Positions 15,455 through 24,634 of a stretch of DNA of 33,049 bases are shown in pieces. Numbering within the stretch: position 1 is the stretch's first letter; every line of letters starts with the position of its first letter. Below the pieces are notes generated by a model that was not told where the DNA came from, ran no database searches, and was given only the letters and a program-made list of their open reading frames with translations. A program made the translations under genes and the position numbers. The DNA is from Muricoccus pecuniae (lineage in GTDB: Bacteria > Pseudomonadota > Alphaproteobacteria > Acetobacterales > Acetobacteraceae), in assembly GCF_014199205.1 (NCBI RefSeq), contig NZ_JACIJD010000029.1, forward strand, positions 1 through 33,049, given 5' to 3'.

Positions 15455-17527
15455 ATGCCAGCCCAGTCCGAACACCTCCTCCCCCTGCTCGCCCCGGTCG
15501 AGAGCCTGCCCGAGGCCGCGGGGAAGGCGCGCCAGCTCGCCGATGCCGCGGGGCCGCGCGTGCTGGACCTGCTGTTCCACCTTCCCGAGCGCTACGTGGA
15601 CCGCCGGCGGATCACCCGCCTGTCGGACGCCGCGGACGGGGATGTGGCGACGGTGCCCCTTCTCGTCGAGTCGGTCACCGCGCCCCGCAATCCCTCCCAG
15701 CCCTGGGTGGTGAAATGCCTGAGCGAGCGGGCAATGATCGACCTCGTCTACTTCCTCCGGGCCAAGTGGGTGGGGCCGTGGCTGCACCGCACCTTCCCCG
15801 AGGGGGCGGCGCGCACCGTCTCCGGCCGGGTGCGGCGCTATGGGCCGCGCTGGCAGATGGACGCGCCGGAATTCGTCTCCCCGCCCGATGCCATTCCAGC
15901 CATCCAGCCCGTCTGGCCGCTGGTGAAGGGGCTCGGGCCGAGGGATGTGGGCAAGGCCATGGCGGCGGCCCTGGCCAGGCTGCCCGGCCTGCCGGAATGG
16001 CAGGATCCCGCCCATCTCCGCCGCCGCTGGCCCGGCTTCGCCGAGGCGCTGCGGGCGCTCCAGGCCCCGGAGGCCCTGCCCGCCCCGGAGGCGACGGACC
16101 GCCTCGCCTATGACGAGCTGCTGGCCGGGCAGCTCGCCATCGGCCTCGTCCGCCGCGCCGTGCTGGAGCGGCCGGGGCGGTCCCTGGTGGGGGACGGCGC
16201 GCTGCGGGAGAGGGCGCTGGCCGCCTTCGGCCACGAGCCCACCCCCGCCCAGGCCGGGGCCCTCGCCGAGATCGACCGCGACCTCGCCGCCCCCCGCCGA
16301 ATGCTGCGCCTGCTCCAGGGCGATGTCGGCAGCGGCAAGACGCTGGTGGCGCTGATGGCCATGCTGCGCGCCGTGGAGGCGGGGGCCCAGGCCGCCATCA
16401 TGGCGCCGACCGAGATGCTGGCCCGCCAGCACCTCCGCACCTTCCAGCGCCTCGCGGGCGCGGCGGGGGTGGAATGCGCGCTGCTGGCGGGCAGCGTGAA
16501 AGGCAAGGAGCGGACCCGCGTGCTGCGCCGCCTGGCGGACGGCTCCCTGCCCCTCGTCGTCGGCACCCATGCGCTGTTCCAGGAAGGGGTGCAGTTCCGC
16601 GACCTCGCCCTAGTGGTGGTGGACGAGCAGCACCGCTTCGGTGTCGCCCAGCGACTCATGCTGACGGAGAAGGGCAGCGAGACGGATGTGCTGGTGATGA
16701 CCGCCACCCCCATCCCGCGGACCCTCCTGCTGACGCAATGGGGGGAGATGGCCGTTTCCCGGCTGGAGGGCCGGCCGGCCGGGCGCAAGCCGATCGTCAC
16801 CCGAATCGTCTCCCGCGACCGGCGGGACGAGGTGCTGGCCGCGCTCCGCCGCGCCTTCGCCAACGGGGACCGCGCCTACTGGGTGGTGCGCGCCATTGAG
16901 GAGGGCGAGGCGCATGACAACGTGGCCGCCGAGACCACCTTCGCCGGGCTGAAGGAGATCTTCGGGGACAAGGTCCGCCTCGCCCATGGCGCGCAGAGCC
17001 TGGAGGTGCGGGAGGCCGCGCTGGGCGACTTTGCCGCCGGCCGGGCGCAGCTCCTGGTGGCGACGACGGTGGTGGAGGTGGGCGTGGACGTGCCGGAGGC
17101 CACGATCATGATCATCGAGCAGGCCGAGCGCTTCGGCCTCTCGGCCCTCCACCAGCTCCGTGGCCGCGTCGGGCGAGGGAGCGCGCAGTCCTACTGCCTG
17201 CTGCTGCCCTCGGCCGAGCTGCTGGAGGGCGAGAAGCGGCGGCTCTCGGTGATCCGGGACACGGAGGACGGCTTCCTCATCGCCGATGCCGATCTCGACC
17301 AGCGCGGCGGGGGAGACGCGCTCGGCACCCGCCAGGCCGGGCAGATCGGGCGCCGCATCGCCGACCCCCAGCGCCATGGCGGGCTGGTGCGCGTGGCGCA
17401 TCAGGAGGCGGAGCTGCTGCTGGAAAAGGACCCCGGCCTCCTGGCCACCGAGCGCGGGCGGGCGGCGCGGAACCTGCTGGCGATCTTCGACCACGATCCC
17501 AGCCTGAAGCCCCTCGCCGCGGGGTAG
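15455..17527 (+). CDS. recG: ATP-dependent DNA helicase RecG
   Basis: RecG reverses stalled forks and migrates Holliday junctions. The 690-residue protein has the N-terminal wedge/OB domain (LFHLPERYVDRR at about 40-51). It is followed by helicase motifs GDVGSGKT near residue 289, VVDEQHRFG near 390, TATPIPRTL and QLRGRVGRG. The C-terminal RecG signature appears as DLDQRGGGDALGTRQAG. The second half shares the translocase with Mfd across the sdhE divide. The short divergent spacing means its promoter must overlap sdhE, or expression comes from upstream readthrough. Confidence 0.97.
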   Translation: MPAQSEHLLPLLAPVESLPEAAGKARQLADAAGPRVLDLLFHLPERYVDRRRITRLSDAADGDVATVPLLVESVTAPRNPSQPWVVKCLSERAMIDLVYFLRAKWVGPWLHRTFPEGAARTVSGRVRRYGPRWQMDAPEFVSPPDAIPAIQPVWPLVKGLGPRDVGKAMAAALARLPGLPEWQDPAHLRRRWPGFAEALRALQAPEALPAPEATDRLAYDELLAGQLAIGLVRRAVLERPGRSLVGDGALRERALAAFGHEPTPAQAGALAEIDRDLAAPRRMLRLLQGDVGSGKTLVALMAMLRAVEAGAQAAIMAPTEMLARQHLRTFQRLAGAAGVECALLAGSVKGKERTRVLRRLADGSLPLVVGTHALFQEGVQFRDLALVVVDEQHRFGVAQRLMLTEKGSETDVLVMTATPIPRTLLLTQWGEMAVSRLEGRPAGRKPIVTRIVSRDRRDEVLAALRRAFANGDRAYWVVRAIEEGEAHDNVAAETTFAGLKEIFGDKVRLAHGAQSLEVREAALGDFAAGRAQLLVATTVVEVGVDVPEATIMIIEQAERFGLSALHQLRGRVGRGSAQSYCLLLPSAELLEGEKRRLSVIRDTEDGFLIADADLDQRGGGDALGTRQAGQIGRRIADPQRHGGLVRVAHQEAELLLEKDPGLLATERGRAARNLLAIFDHDPSLKPLAAG

Positions 17528-17586
17528 CTCACGGGGTCTTGCGCCCCTCCCCGGCCCGCCTTAACCCGACCGGCGCGGGGGCGCCC

Positions 17587-18354
17587 ATGTCTTCGGTCGC
17601 GGCCCCTGCCCCTGGGGGAAGGCTTGCCGTGGACGCGCCGCATATCGAGATCGACCGCCTGACCAAGCGCTTCGGCGCCTTCACCGCCGTGGACGACATC
17701 TCCTTCACCGTCCGCGCCGGGGAGGTGCTGGGCTTCCTCGGCCCGAACGGCGCGGGCAAGTCCACCACGATGAAGATGCTGGCCGGCTTCGTGACCCCAA
17801 CCGCCGGCACCGCCCGCATCATGGGCGAGGACGTGGTGGACCGGCCGGTCGCGGCCAAGCGCCATCTCGGCTTCCTGCCGGAAGGCGCGCCCACCTATCC
17901 CGAGATGACGGTGCAGGGCTTCCTCCGCTTCACCGCCCGCGCGCGCGGCTATCGCGGCACCGAGGCCGGGGACCGCGTGCACGACGCCATGCGCGCGACC
18001 CAGCTCGAGGAGGTGCGGCTCCAGCCGATCGAGACGCTGTCCAAGGGCTTCAAGCGCCGCGTCGGCCTGGCACAGGCGCTGCTGCACGACCCGCCCGTGC
18101 TGGTGCTGGACGAGCCGACCGACGGTCTCGACCCCAACCAGAAGCACGAGGTCCGCAACCTCATCCTCCGCATGGCGCCGAGCAAGGCGATGATCATCTC
18201 CACCCACATCCTCGAGGAGGTCGGCGCGGTCTGCACCCGCGCCATCGTCATCGCCCGCGGTCGCGTGGTGGCCGATGCGGCGCCGGCGGAGCTGGAGGCG
18301 CGGGGCGAGAACCTCGACGCCGTCTTCCGCGAGCTGACGCGGGAGGCCGCGTGA
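17587..18354 (+). CDS. ABC transporter ATP-binding protein (GldA-like)
   Basis: This 255-residue ATPase powers the ABC-2-type permease encoded next. Walker A is GPNGAGKS at 52-59, the signature is LSKGF at 151-155 (LSKGx is common in the GldA/NatA-like group) and Walker B with the catalytic Glu is VLVLDEPTDGLD from 171. The switch His is in ISTHILEEV. Start: ATG at 17587 is given. However, a GTG at 17629 in the same frame has a much better ribosome site (GGGGGAAGG, six bases upstream) and would remove the low-complexity first 14 residues, so it may be the true start. First gene of a five-gene operon. The substrate is unknown. Confidence 0.93.
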   Translation: MSSVAAPAPGGRLAVDAPHIEIDRLTKRFGAFTAVDDISFTVRAGEVLGFLGPNGAGKSTTMKMLAGFVTPTAGTARIMGEDVVDRPVAAKRHLGFLPEGAPTYPEMTVQGFLRFTARARGYRGTEAGDRVHDAMRATQLEEVRLQPIETLSKGFKRRVGLAQALLHDPPVLVLDEPTDGLDPNQKHEVRNLILRMAPSKAMIISTHILEEVGAVCTRAIVIARGRVVADAAPAELEARGENLDAVFRELTREAA

Positions 18355-19085
18355 TGGGCGGCGCGCTCACTGTCGCCCGGCGCGAGCTGGCCTCCTACTT
18401 CGCCACCCCGGTGGCCTATGTGTTCATCGTCATCTTCCTCGTGATGTCGGGTGCGCTGACCTTCACCGTCGGCGGCTTCTTCGCGCGCGGCACGGCGGAC
18501 CTCCAGCCGTTCTTCGCCTTCGTGCCCTGGCTCTTCCTCTTCCTCGTTCCCGCCATCACCATGCGACTCTGGGCGGAGGAGCGGCGGCTCGGCACGATCG
18601 AGCTGCTGCTGACCCTGCCCATCCCGCAATGGGCGGCGGTGCTCGGCAAGTTTCTCGCGGCCTGGGCCTTCTGCGCGATCGCGCTGGCCCTTACCTTCCC
18701 GCTCGTCATCACCGTCAACCTGCTCGGAAACCCGGATAACGGCGTGATCGCCACGGGCTATCTCGGCTGCCTCATGGTGGCGGGCGCCTATCTCGCCATC
18801 GGCGCGGCCATCTCGGCGCTGACGAAGAACCAGGTGATCGCCTTCGTCCTCGCGGTGGCCGTCTGCTTCCTCTTCGCCGCCGCCGGCTCGCCCGTCGTGA
18901 TCGAGTTCCTCAGCCGCAACACCCCCGTGCTGGCCGAGATCGCGCGCGGCCTCTCCGTCACCGACCGGCTGGCGGGCTTCTCGCGCGGGGTGATCGGGCT
19001 GCGCGACGTGATCTTCTTCGCCAGCTTCATCGGCGTCTGGCTCTTCGCCAACGCCGTCGCCATCGATCTTCGCAAGGCGGACTAA
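18354..19085 (+). CDS. ABC-2 type permease (GldF-like)
   Basis: A 243-residue integral membrane protein with about six hydrophobic segments, for example AYVFIVIFLVMSGALTF near the start and VIFFASFIGVWLFANAVAI near the end. The central segment TMRLWAEERRLGTIELLLTLPI is the conserved coupling element of ABC-2 permeases, as in GldF and NosY. The ATG at 18354 shares one base with the ATPase stop (TGATG), and GGGAGG lies seven bases upstream. A GTG at 18351 is possible. It forms the membrane channel for the preceding ATPase. Confidence 0.92.
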   Translation: MGGALTVARRELASYFATPVAYVFIVIFLVMSGALTFTVGGFFARGTADLQPFFAFVPWLFLFLVPAITMRLWAEERRLGTIELLLTLPIPQWAAVLGKFLAAWAFCAIALALTFPLVITVNLLGNPDNGVIATGYLGCLMVAGAYLAIGAAISALTKNQVIAFVLAVAVCFLFAAAGSPVVIEFLSRNTPVLAEIARGLSVTDRLAGFSRGVIGLRDVIFFASFIGVWLFANAVAIDLRKAD

Positions 19086-19089
19086 TCCC

Positions 19090-21027
19090 GTGAGCGACAC
19101 CACCGTCCCCCGGAGGCGCGGCCGCGGCCTCCTGCTCTCCCTCGGCGCGCTGCTGGCCGTGGCCGTCATCGCCGTCGGCGTGAACCTGCTGGCCGACCGC
19201 TTCCTCGCCTCCGCCCGCATCGACTTGACGGAGCAGCGCCTCTACACCCTCTCGGACGGCACGAAGCGCGAGATCGCGGGGCTGCGCGAGCCGATCACGC
19301 TGCGCCTCTTCTACTCCCGCCGCCTCGGCGCCGCCGTGCCCGTCTACGGCGCCTATGCCGACCGCGTGAGGGAGATGCTGCGGGAATACGTGCTGCTCTC
19401 CGGCGGCAAGATCCGGCTGGAGATCCTCGATCCTGAGCCCTTCTCCGAGACGGAGGACCGCGCGCTGGCCCTCGGCCTCCAGGCCGTGCCGCTCGATAAC
19501 GCGGGGGAGCAGGTCTATTTCGGCCTCGCCGGCTCCAACCTGCTGGATGACGAGCGCACCATCCCCTTCTTCCAGCCGGACCGCGAGCGCTTCCTTGAGT
19601 ACGACCTGACGCGGCTGGTGCACGAGCTGTCGAGCCCCGAGCGCCCCATCCTCGGCGTGCTATCCTCCCTGCCGCTGAACGGCGACCCCCGCGCGATGAT
19701 GATGCGCGTCCCCGGCGCCGGGCAGCCCTTCCAGATCGTGACGCAGCTCCGCCAGTTCTTCACGCTGCGCGACATCGCGCCGGACGCGCAGCTCATCCCG
19801 CCAGATATCGCGGTGCTGATGGTCGCCCACGCGCAGGACCTGCCCCCCGCGGCCCTCTACGCCATCGACCAGTTCGTCATGCGCGGCGGGCGGCTGCTGG
19901 CGCTGGTGGACCCGCACAGCGAGAGCCAGGCCAGCCGCCCGGACCCGACGGGCCTCCCGCCCGCCTCCACCGCGTCGAGCCTCGACCGGCTGCTGAACGC
20001 ATGGGGCGTCGAGGCGCCCTCGGACAAGGTGGTGGTGGACGCGCGCGGCGCCTGGCGCGTCCGCGCGGGTGGGGGGGACCGGGTGCAGGGCGTGGACTAC
20101 ATCGCCTGGTTCAACGCCCAGGGAGACAGCCTCTCCCGCGCGGACGTGGCCAGCGCGGAGCTATCCCAGGTCACCTTCGCCTCCGCCGGGGAGGTGAGGA
20201 AGCGCGAGGGCGCGGCGGTGGAGCTGACCCCGCTCGTCACCTCCTCCCCGCAATCGGCGCTGATCGACGCGGACCGCGTGCGGCAGTCGCCCGACCCCGC
20301 CCGCATCCTCTCGGAGTTCCGGCCGGACGGGGAGCGGCGGATCCTCCTCGCCCGGTTGCGCGGCACCCTCACCACCGCCTTCCCCGAGGGCCCGCCCGCC
20401 CCGCCGGAGGGCGCGGCGCGCGACCCCGCCCTGCCGCCGCATCTCGCCCGCACGAACGGCCCGGCGAACCTCGTGGTCGGCAACGACACCGACCTGCTGG
20501 AGGATCGCTTCTGGGTGCGGGTGCAGGACTTCTTCGGCCAGCAGGTCGCGACGCCGACGAGCGACAACGGCGCGCTCGTGACGAACCTCGCCGACACGCT
20601 GGCGGGCGGGGACAGCCTCATCTCCCTTCGCTCCCGCGGGGAGAGCCTGCGGCCCTTCACCCTGGTGGAAGAGATGCGCGCCGAGGCCGAAGCGCGCTAC
20701 CGCCAGACCGAGCGGGGCCTGACCGAGCGTCTGCAGGCCACCGAGCGCCGGCTGCGCGAGCTGCGCGGGGGCACGGGGAGCGGCGCTGCCGCGGCCGGGA
20801 CCGTCATCACCCCCGAGCAGCGCGCCGAGATCGACAGCGCCCGCGCCGAGATCCTCCGCACGCGCGGGGAGCTGCGCGCCGTCCAGCGCGAGCTGCGCCA
20901 GGGGATCGAGGGGCTGGAGACCTGGCTCCGCATCCTCAACATCGCGCTCGTCCCGGCGCTGGTGACGATGCTGGCCATCGGCCTCGCCGTGCTCCGCACC
21001 CGGCGCCGCGCCGCGGCCCGGGGGTGA
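19090..21027 (+). CDS. GldG-like ABC transporter auxiliary protein
   Basis: The 645-residue protein has one N-terminal membrane helix (LLLSLGALLAVAVIAVGVNLLA) followed by FLASARIDLTEQRLYTLSDGTK, the signature of the GldG/ABC_transp_aux family. A large extracytoplasmic domain follows, with a coiled-coil-prone region at about 550-610 (AEARYRQTERGLTERLQATERR). A second helix near the C-terminus (ILNIALVPALVTMLAIGLAVL) ends in an RTRRR anchor. In Flavobacterium, GldG works with GldA and GldF; outside Bacteroidetes the role of these clusters is not established. The start is GTG, 4 nt after the permease gene. Confidence 0.9.
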   Translation: MSDTTVPRRRGRGLLLSLGALLAVAVIAVGVNLLADRFLASARIDLTEQRLYTLSDGTKREIAGLREPITLRLFYSRRLGAAVPVYGAYADRVREMLREYVLLSGGKIRLEILDPEPFSETEDRALALGLQAVPLDNAGEQVYFGLAGSNLLDDERTIPFFQPDRERFLEYDLTRLVHELSSPERPILGVLSSLPLNGDPRAMMMRVPGAGQPFQIVTQLRQFFTLRDIAPDAQLIPPDIAVLMVAHAQDLPPAALYAIDQFVMRGGRLLALVDPHSESQASRPDPTGLPPASTASSLDRLLNAWGVEAPSDKVVVDARGAWRVRAGGGDRVQGVDYIAWFNAQGDSLSRADVASAELSQVTFASAGEVRKREGAAVELTPLVTSSPQSALIDADRVRQSPDPARILSEFRPDGERRILLARLRGTLTTAFPEGPPAPPEGAARDPALPPHLARTNGPANLVVGNDTDLLEDRFWVRVQDFFGQQVATPTSDNGALVTNLADTLAGGDSLISLRSRGESLRPFTLVEEMRAEAEARYRQTERGLTERLQATERRLRELRGGTGSGAAAAGTVITPEQRAEIDSARAEILRTRGELRAVQRELRQGIEGLETWLRILNIALVPALVTMLAIGLAVLRTRRRAAARG

Positions 21028-21031
21028 GGCC

Positions 21032-22060
21032 ATGCCGCTGAACAAGCGCCATCTCCTGGCCCTCGGTGGGGGCGCCGTCCTCGTTGCCGGGGCGGCCGCT
21101 CTCCTGCTTCCGCGCGAGGACGCCGCGCCGCCGCCCGCCGAAACCGCCCTTGCCTTCCCCGCCCTCGCCGGCCGCCTCGGCGCCGCCCAGCGGATCGAGC
21201 TGCGCCAGGGCGCGCAGGCGCTGACCCTCCAGCGCGGGCCCGGCGACGCCTGGCTGCTGCCGGAGAAGGGCGGCTATCCCGCGCGCGGCGAGCGGGTGCG
21301 CGAGCTTCTCGTCGCCCTCACCGAGCTTCGCCTGTCCGAGCGTCGCACCGCCGACCCCGCTGCGCTCTCCCGCCTCGGGCTGGACGAGCCGGGGCCGGGC
21401 TCCAATGCCGTGCTGCTGCGCGTGCTGGACGGGGCCGGGGCGCCGCTCGCCTCCCTCGTCATCGGCCACAGACGGACCCGCACGGCCGGAGGAGGCGTGG
21501 GGGGAGGTGCGGCTGCCATGGCGGAGAGCGCCTTCGTCCGCCGCCCCGGGGAGAGCCAGTCCTGGCTCGCCGAGGGCAGGCTGCCGGTGGATGCGGACCC
21601 GCAGCTCTGGATCGAGCGCGAGATCGCCAACCTGCCGGAGGAGCGCGTGCGCCGCGTCATCGGCGTGCGCGACGGCCGCACGGTGGAGCTGCTGCGGGAG
21701 GAGGGGCCGGACGGGCGGCTGCGCATCGTCCTCCCCGGGGACGCGCCGCCGGCCGACGAGATCTCCCTCGACGAGGTCGGCCGCGCGCTGGAGGGGCTGA
21801 CCCTACTCGACGTCCGCGCGGAGAGCGGGGCGCCCGGCCAGCCCGCCGGGGAGGGCCGCTTCATCCTGACGGACAACCTCACCGTCACCGCCCGGCTGCG
21901 GCAGGAGAACGGCGCGGTCTGGATGACGCTCTCGGCGAGCGGGGACGAGGAGGCCGCGCGGCTGAACGCGCGCTGGCGCGGATGGGCCTATCAGGTCGGT
22001 GCCTGGAAGCTCCCGGCCTTCGCGCCGAGCCTCGACACGCTGCGGAAGCGGGAGGGTTGA
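21032..22060 (+). CDS. DUF4340 domain-containing membrane-anchored protein
   Basis: The 342-residue protein has a single N-terminal hydrophobic helix (LLALGGGAVLVAGAAALLL) and a periplasmic domain of two repeated DUF4340-type units, visible as QRIELRQGAQALTLQRGPGDAWLL early on and RVRRVIGVRDGRTVELLREEG later. DUF4340 proteins regularly follow GldG-like genes, and their function is unknown. It starts 4 nt after the GldG-like gene and ends in a TTGA overlap with the NUDIX gene. It is probably a further extracytoplasmic component of the same transporter. Confidence 0.87.
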   Translation: MPLNKRHLLALGGGAVLVAGAAALLLPREDAAPPPAETALAFPALAGRLGAAQRIELRQGAQALTLQRGPGDAWLLPEKGGYPARGERVRELLVALTELRLSERRTADPAALSRLGLDEPGPGSNAVLLRVLDGAGAPLASLVIGHRRTRTAGGGVGGGAAAMAESAFVRRPGESQSWLAEGRLPVDADPQLWIEREIANLPEERVRRVIGVRDGRTVELLREEGPDGRLRIVLPGDAPPADEISLDEVGRALEGLTLLDVRAESGAPGQPAGEGRFILTDNLTVTARLRQENGAVWMTLSASGDEEAARLNARWRGWAYQVGAWKLPAFAPSLDTLRKREG

Positions 22061-22488
22061 GCGCCCGGGAATATCCCGACCGCCCCTGGGTCGGGATCGG
22101 CTGCCTCGCCTTCCGGGGAGAGGACGTGCTCCTCGTCCGCCGCCTCCGCCCGCCGCGCCAGGGGGAGTGGACCGTGCCCGGCGGCGCCCAGGCGCTCGGC
22201 GAGTCGGCCGAGGACTGCGCGCGGCGGGAGCTGCGGGAGGAGACCGGGATCGAGGTCGGCGCCCTCACCCTCGCCGCCTGCGTGGACATCGTGGAGCGCG
22301 ACGCGGAGGGGCGGGTGCTCTTCCACTACACCATCGTGGACCTCGCCGGTCGCTGGCTCTCGGGCGAGCCGGTGGCCGGGGACGACGCGAGCGAGGCGTG
22401 CTTCTTCTCGCCGGCGGAGCTGCCGGGCCTCGGCCTGTGGCACGAGACCCTGCGCGTCATCGAGGAGGCACGGCGGCGGTTGGCCTAG
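22057..22488 (+). CDS. NUDIX hydrolase
   Basis: A 143-residue NUDIX protein that should hydrolyse a nucleoside diphosphate linked to another group. The Nudix box is complete, from GAQALGE at residue 43 to REETGI at 65, with the metal-binding REL-REE core. The N-terminus EYPDRPWVGIGCLAFRGEDVLLVRR is typical of the ADP-ribose pyrophosphatase-like group. I choose TTG at 22057, which overlaps the preceding stop as TTGA; no ATG or GTG exists close to the conserved N-terminus. The gene is the last in the operon and converges on msrP with 12 bp between stops. The substrate is unknown. Confidence 0.9.
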   Translation: MSAREYPDRPWVGIGCLAFRGEDVLLVRRLRPPRQGEWTVPGGAQALGESAEDCARRELREETGIEVGALTLAACVDIVERDAEGRVLFHYTIVDLAGRWLSGEPVAGDDASEACFFSPAELPGLGLWHETLRVIEEARRRLA

Positions 22489-22500
22489 CGGGCAACCGGC

Positions 22501-23451
22501 CTAGTACCAGATCCGCTGCCCCTCCATCCCGGAGTAGAGGGATGCCACGAACTCGCCATAGCCGTTGAAGAGCCGCGTCGGCACGCGCTCGTTGGAGCCG
22601 AGCAGCCGCTCGCTCGCCTGGCTCCAGCGGGGATGCGCGACCTCGGGGTTCACATTGCCCCAGAAGCCGTACTCGCTCGCCTGCAGCTTCTCCCAGTAGC
22701 CCACGGGCTTCTCGGCCTGGAAGGTGACGCGCACGATCGACTTCGGTGCCTTGAAGCCGAACTTCCAGGGCATGATCGCGCGGATGGGCGCGCCGCTCTG
22801 GGGCGGCAGGGGCTTGCCGTACATGCCGGTCGCGATGAAGGCCAGCTCGTTGCGGGCCTCCTCCACCGTGAATCCGTCGGAATAGGGCCAGGGATACCAG
22901 GACTGGCGCAGGCCGGGCATGGTGTCCCGCTGCGCCGCCGTCTCGAAGACGACGTACTTCGCCTCGGGCCTGGGGGCGGCCAGCCGCACCAGCTCGGCCA
23001 TGGGGAAGCCGGTCCAGGGCACCGTCATGGCCCAGGCCTCCACGCAGCGGAAGCGCAGGACCCGTTCCTCCAGGCTGACCTGCTTCAGCAGGTCCTCCAG
23101 CCCGATCTCGCGGGGCTCCTCCACCAGCCCGTCGAAGCGGATCGACCAGGGGCTGACCTTCAGCTTCGAGGCCGCCGAGGCAACGCTCTTGGAGGAGCCG
23201 AACTCGTAGAAGTTGTTGTAGTTCGTCGCGTCCCGCTCCGGCGTCACCTCGCGGGCGGGCTGGTAGCGGGTGTTGCGCATGGCCGGCGCCGCCGCCTGGG
23301 CGAGCGCGCCCGAGGCGAACAGGCCGGGGGCGAGGACCGCGGAGGCGAGGGCCGCGCCCGCGCCCAGCGCCGCGCGCCGGCCCATCACCACCGCCTCGGG
23401 GGTCGCGGCGCTCTCGGGCAGTTCCCAGCCGCGGGGAACTCGGATCAGCAT
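22501..23451 (-). CDS. msrP: protein-methionine-sulfoxide reductase catalytic subunit MsrP
   Basis: MsrP (YedY) is a periplasmic molybdopterin enzyme that repairs oxidised methionines in envelope proteins. The protein has 316 residues. Its N-terminal region has a twin-arginine element (GRRAALGAG, Arg25-Arg26) followed by a hydrophobic stretch and ALA, consistent with Tat export. The molybdenum-ligating cysteine is Cys136 in RFRCVEAWAMTVPW. GFKAPKSIVRVTF and the C-terminal LYSGMEGQRIWY are family features. GGAGG lies five bases before the ATG at 23451. The heme-binding membrane partner MsrQ, usually encoded alongside, is not next to it. Confidence 0.95.
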   Translation of the reverse strand: MLIRVPRGWELPESAATPEAVVMGRRAALGAGAALASAVLAPGLFASGALAQAAAPAMRNTRYQPAREVTPERDATNYNNFYEFGSSKSVASAASKLKVSPWSIRFDGLVEEPREIGLEDLLKQVSLEERVLRFRCVEAWAMTVPWTGFPMAELVRLAAPRPEAKYVVFETAAQRDTMPGLRQSWYPWPYSDGFTVEEARNELAFIATGMYGKPLPPQSGAPIRAIMPWKFGFKAPKSIVRVTFQAEKPVGYWEKLQASEYGFWGNVNPEVAHPRWSQASERLLGSNERVPTRLFNGYGEFVASLYSGMEGQRIWY

Positions 23452-23541
23452 GGTGGCCTCCAGGGACGATGCGCATGACCTCGGGTGCCAGGCGCCAGGT
23501 TCAAGCCCGCAGCCCCGGTGGCGGGTCTCGGTCTCACCTCC

Positions 23542-24543
23542 TCACCGGCCCAGCCGCAGTCCCGCACGCTGCACCACGCCGCGGAACTTCGCCAGTTCCG
23601 CTTCGAGGAATGCGCGGGTCTCCTCCGGCGTGGTGGCGGGCGAGGGATCGACGCCGGCCGCGGCCAGCCGCTCGCGCACGGAGGGATCGGCCAGGGCCGC
23701 ATTCGCCGCCGCGTTCAGGGTGGCGAGCACCGGGGCCGGCAGGCCGCGCGGGGCGAGGAGGACGTTCCAGGTCGTCACATCGAAGCCGGGCGCCACGGTC
23801 TCGGCCAGGGTCGGGATCTCGGGGAAGAGGGGGTGGCGGGCGGCCGAGGTCACGGCCAGCCCGCGCGAGAGCCCGTCACGCAGATGCGGCGCGCTGGAGG
23901 CGAGCACCTCCAGCGAATAGGCCACCTCCCCCTTCGCCAGCGCCTCCATCACGGCCGAGCCGCCGCGATAGGGCACGTGCTCCGCCTCCATCCCCCCGAC
24001 GGAGATCTTAAGATACTCCCCCGTGAGGTGGCCGACCCCGCCCACGCCCGAGGTTGCCCAGGAAAGCGCCCCCGGCCTCTCCCGCACGGCCTCGATTAGG
24101 GCGCGGATGTCCCGCTGCGGCGCGGCGGCCGGGACCACCACCACGAGCGGCCCTCCCCCGATCACCGCGACCGGGGTGAAATCCGCCACGGGGTCGTAGG
24201 GCGTCTGGGCGGGCAGCGCCGCGGGGTTCGTCGCGTGGGAGGAGGCGGTGCCGACGAGGAGGGTGAACCCGTCCGCCGGGCGCTGGCGCACCCACTCGCT
24301 CCCAACGGCGCCCCCCGCCCCCGCCCGGTTCTCCACGATGATGCGCGCGGCGGGGCCGAGCCTCGGGCCCATGCGCTCGGCCAGCACGCGCGCCGCGATA
24401 TCGGTCGAGCCGCCGGCGAGGAAGGGCACGGTCAGGGAGATTGGCCGGTCGGGCACCCAGGCCCCGGCGGAGCCCTGCGCCCGGGCCGGGCGGATGGCCG
24501 GGAGGGAAAGGGCGGCGAGCAAGGCGCGTCGGCGCATGGGCAT
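23542..24543 (-). CDS. tripartite tricarboxylate transporter substrate-binding protein (Bug family)
   Basis: A 333-residue periplasmic solute receptor with a cleavable signal peptide (MPMRRRALLAALSL...ARAQG). The Bug family pattern is clear: ISLTVPFLAGGSTDIAARVLAERM at the N-terminus, IIVENRAGAGGAVGSEWV, the HVPYRGGSAVMEAL loop and the GFDVTTWNVLLAPRGLP segment. These receptors bind carboxylates and work with TctA/TctB permeases, but no permease genes are adjacent. Orphan Bug receptors are common in this group. GGAGG sits just upstream of the ATG at 24543; an ATG at 24537 has better spacing. The ligand is unknown. Confidence 0.93.
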   Translation of the reverse strand: MPMRRRALLAALSLPAIRPARAQGSAGAWVPDRPISLTVPFLAGGSTDIAARVLAERMGPRLGPAARIIVENRAGAGGAVGSEWVRQRPADGFTLLVGTASSHATNPAALPAQTPYDPVADFTPVAVIGGGPLVVVVPAAAPQRDIRALIEAVRERPGALSWATSGVGGVGHLTGEYLKISVGGMEAEHVPYRGGSAVMEALAKGEVAYSLEVLASSAPHLRDGLSRGLAVTSAARHPLFPEIPTLAETVAPGFDVTTWNVLLAPRGLPAPVLATLNAAANAALADPSVRERLAAAGVDPSPATTPEETRAFLEAELAKFRGVVQRAGLRLGR

Positions 24544-24634
24544 GGTCCTCCGTCGCGGCCCTTCTGCCGCACCGGCGGGGCCTTCGCGCCAGTCTGGCAG
24601 CGCGGCCGTCCCGGCGGAAGCCGCGCGGCGCCGC

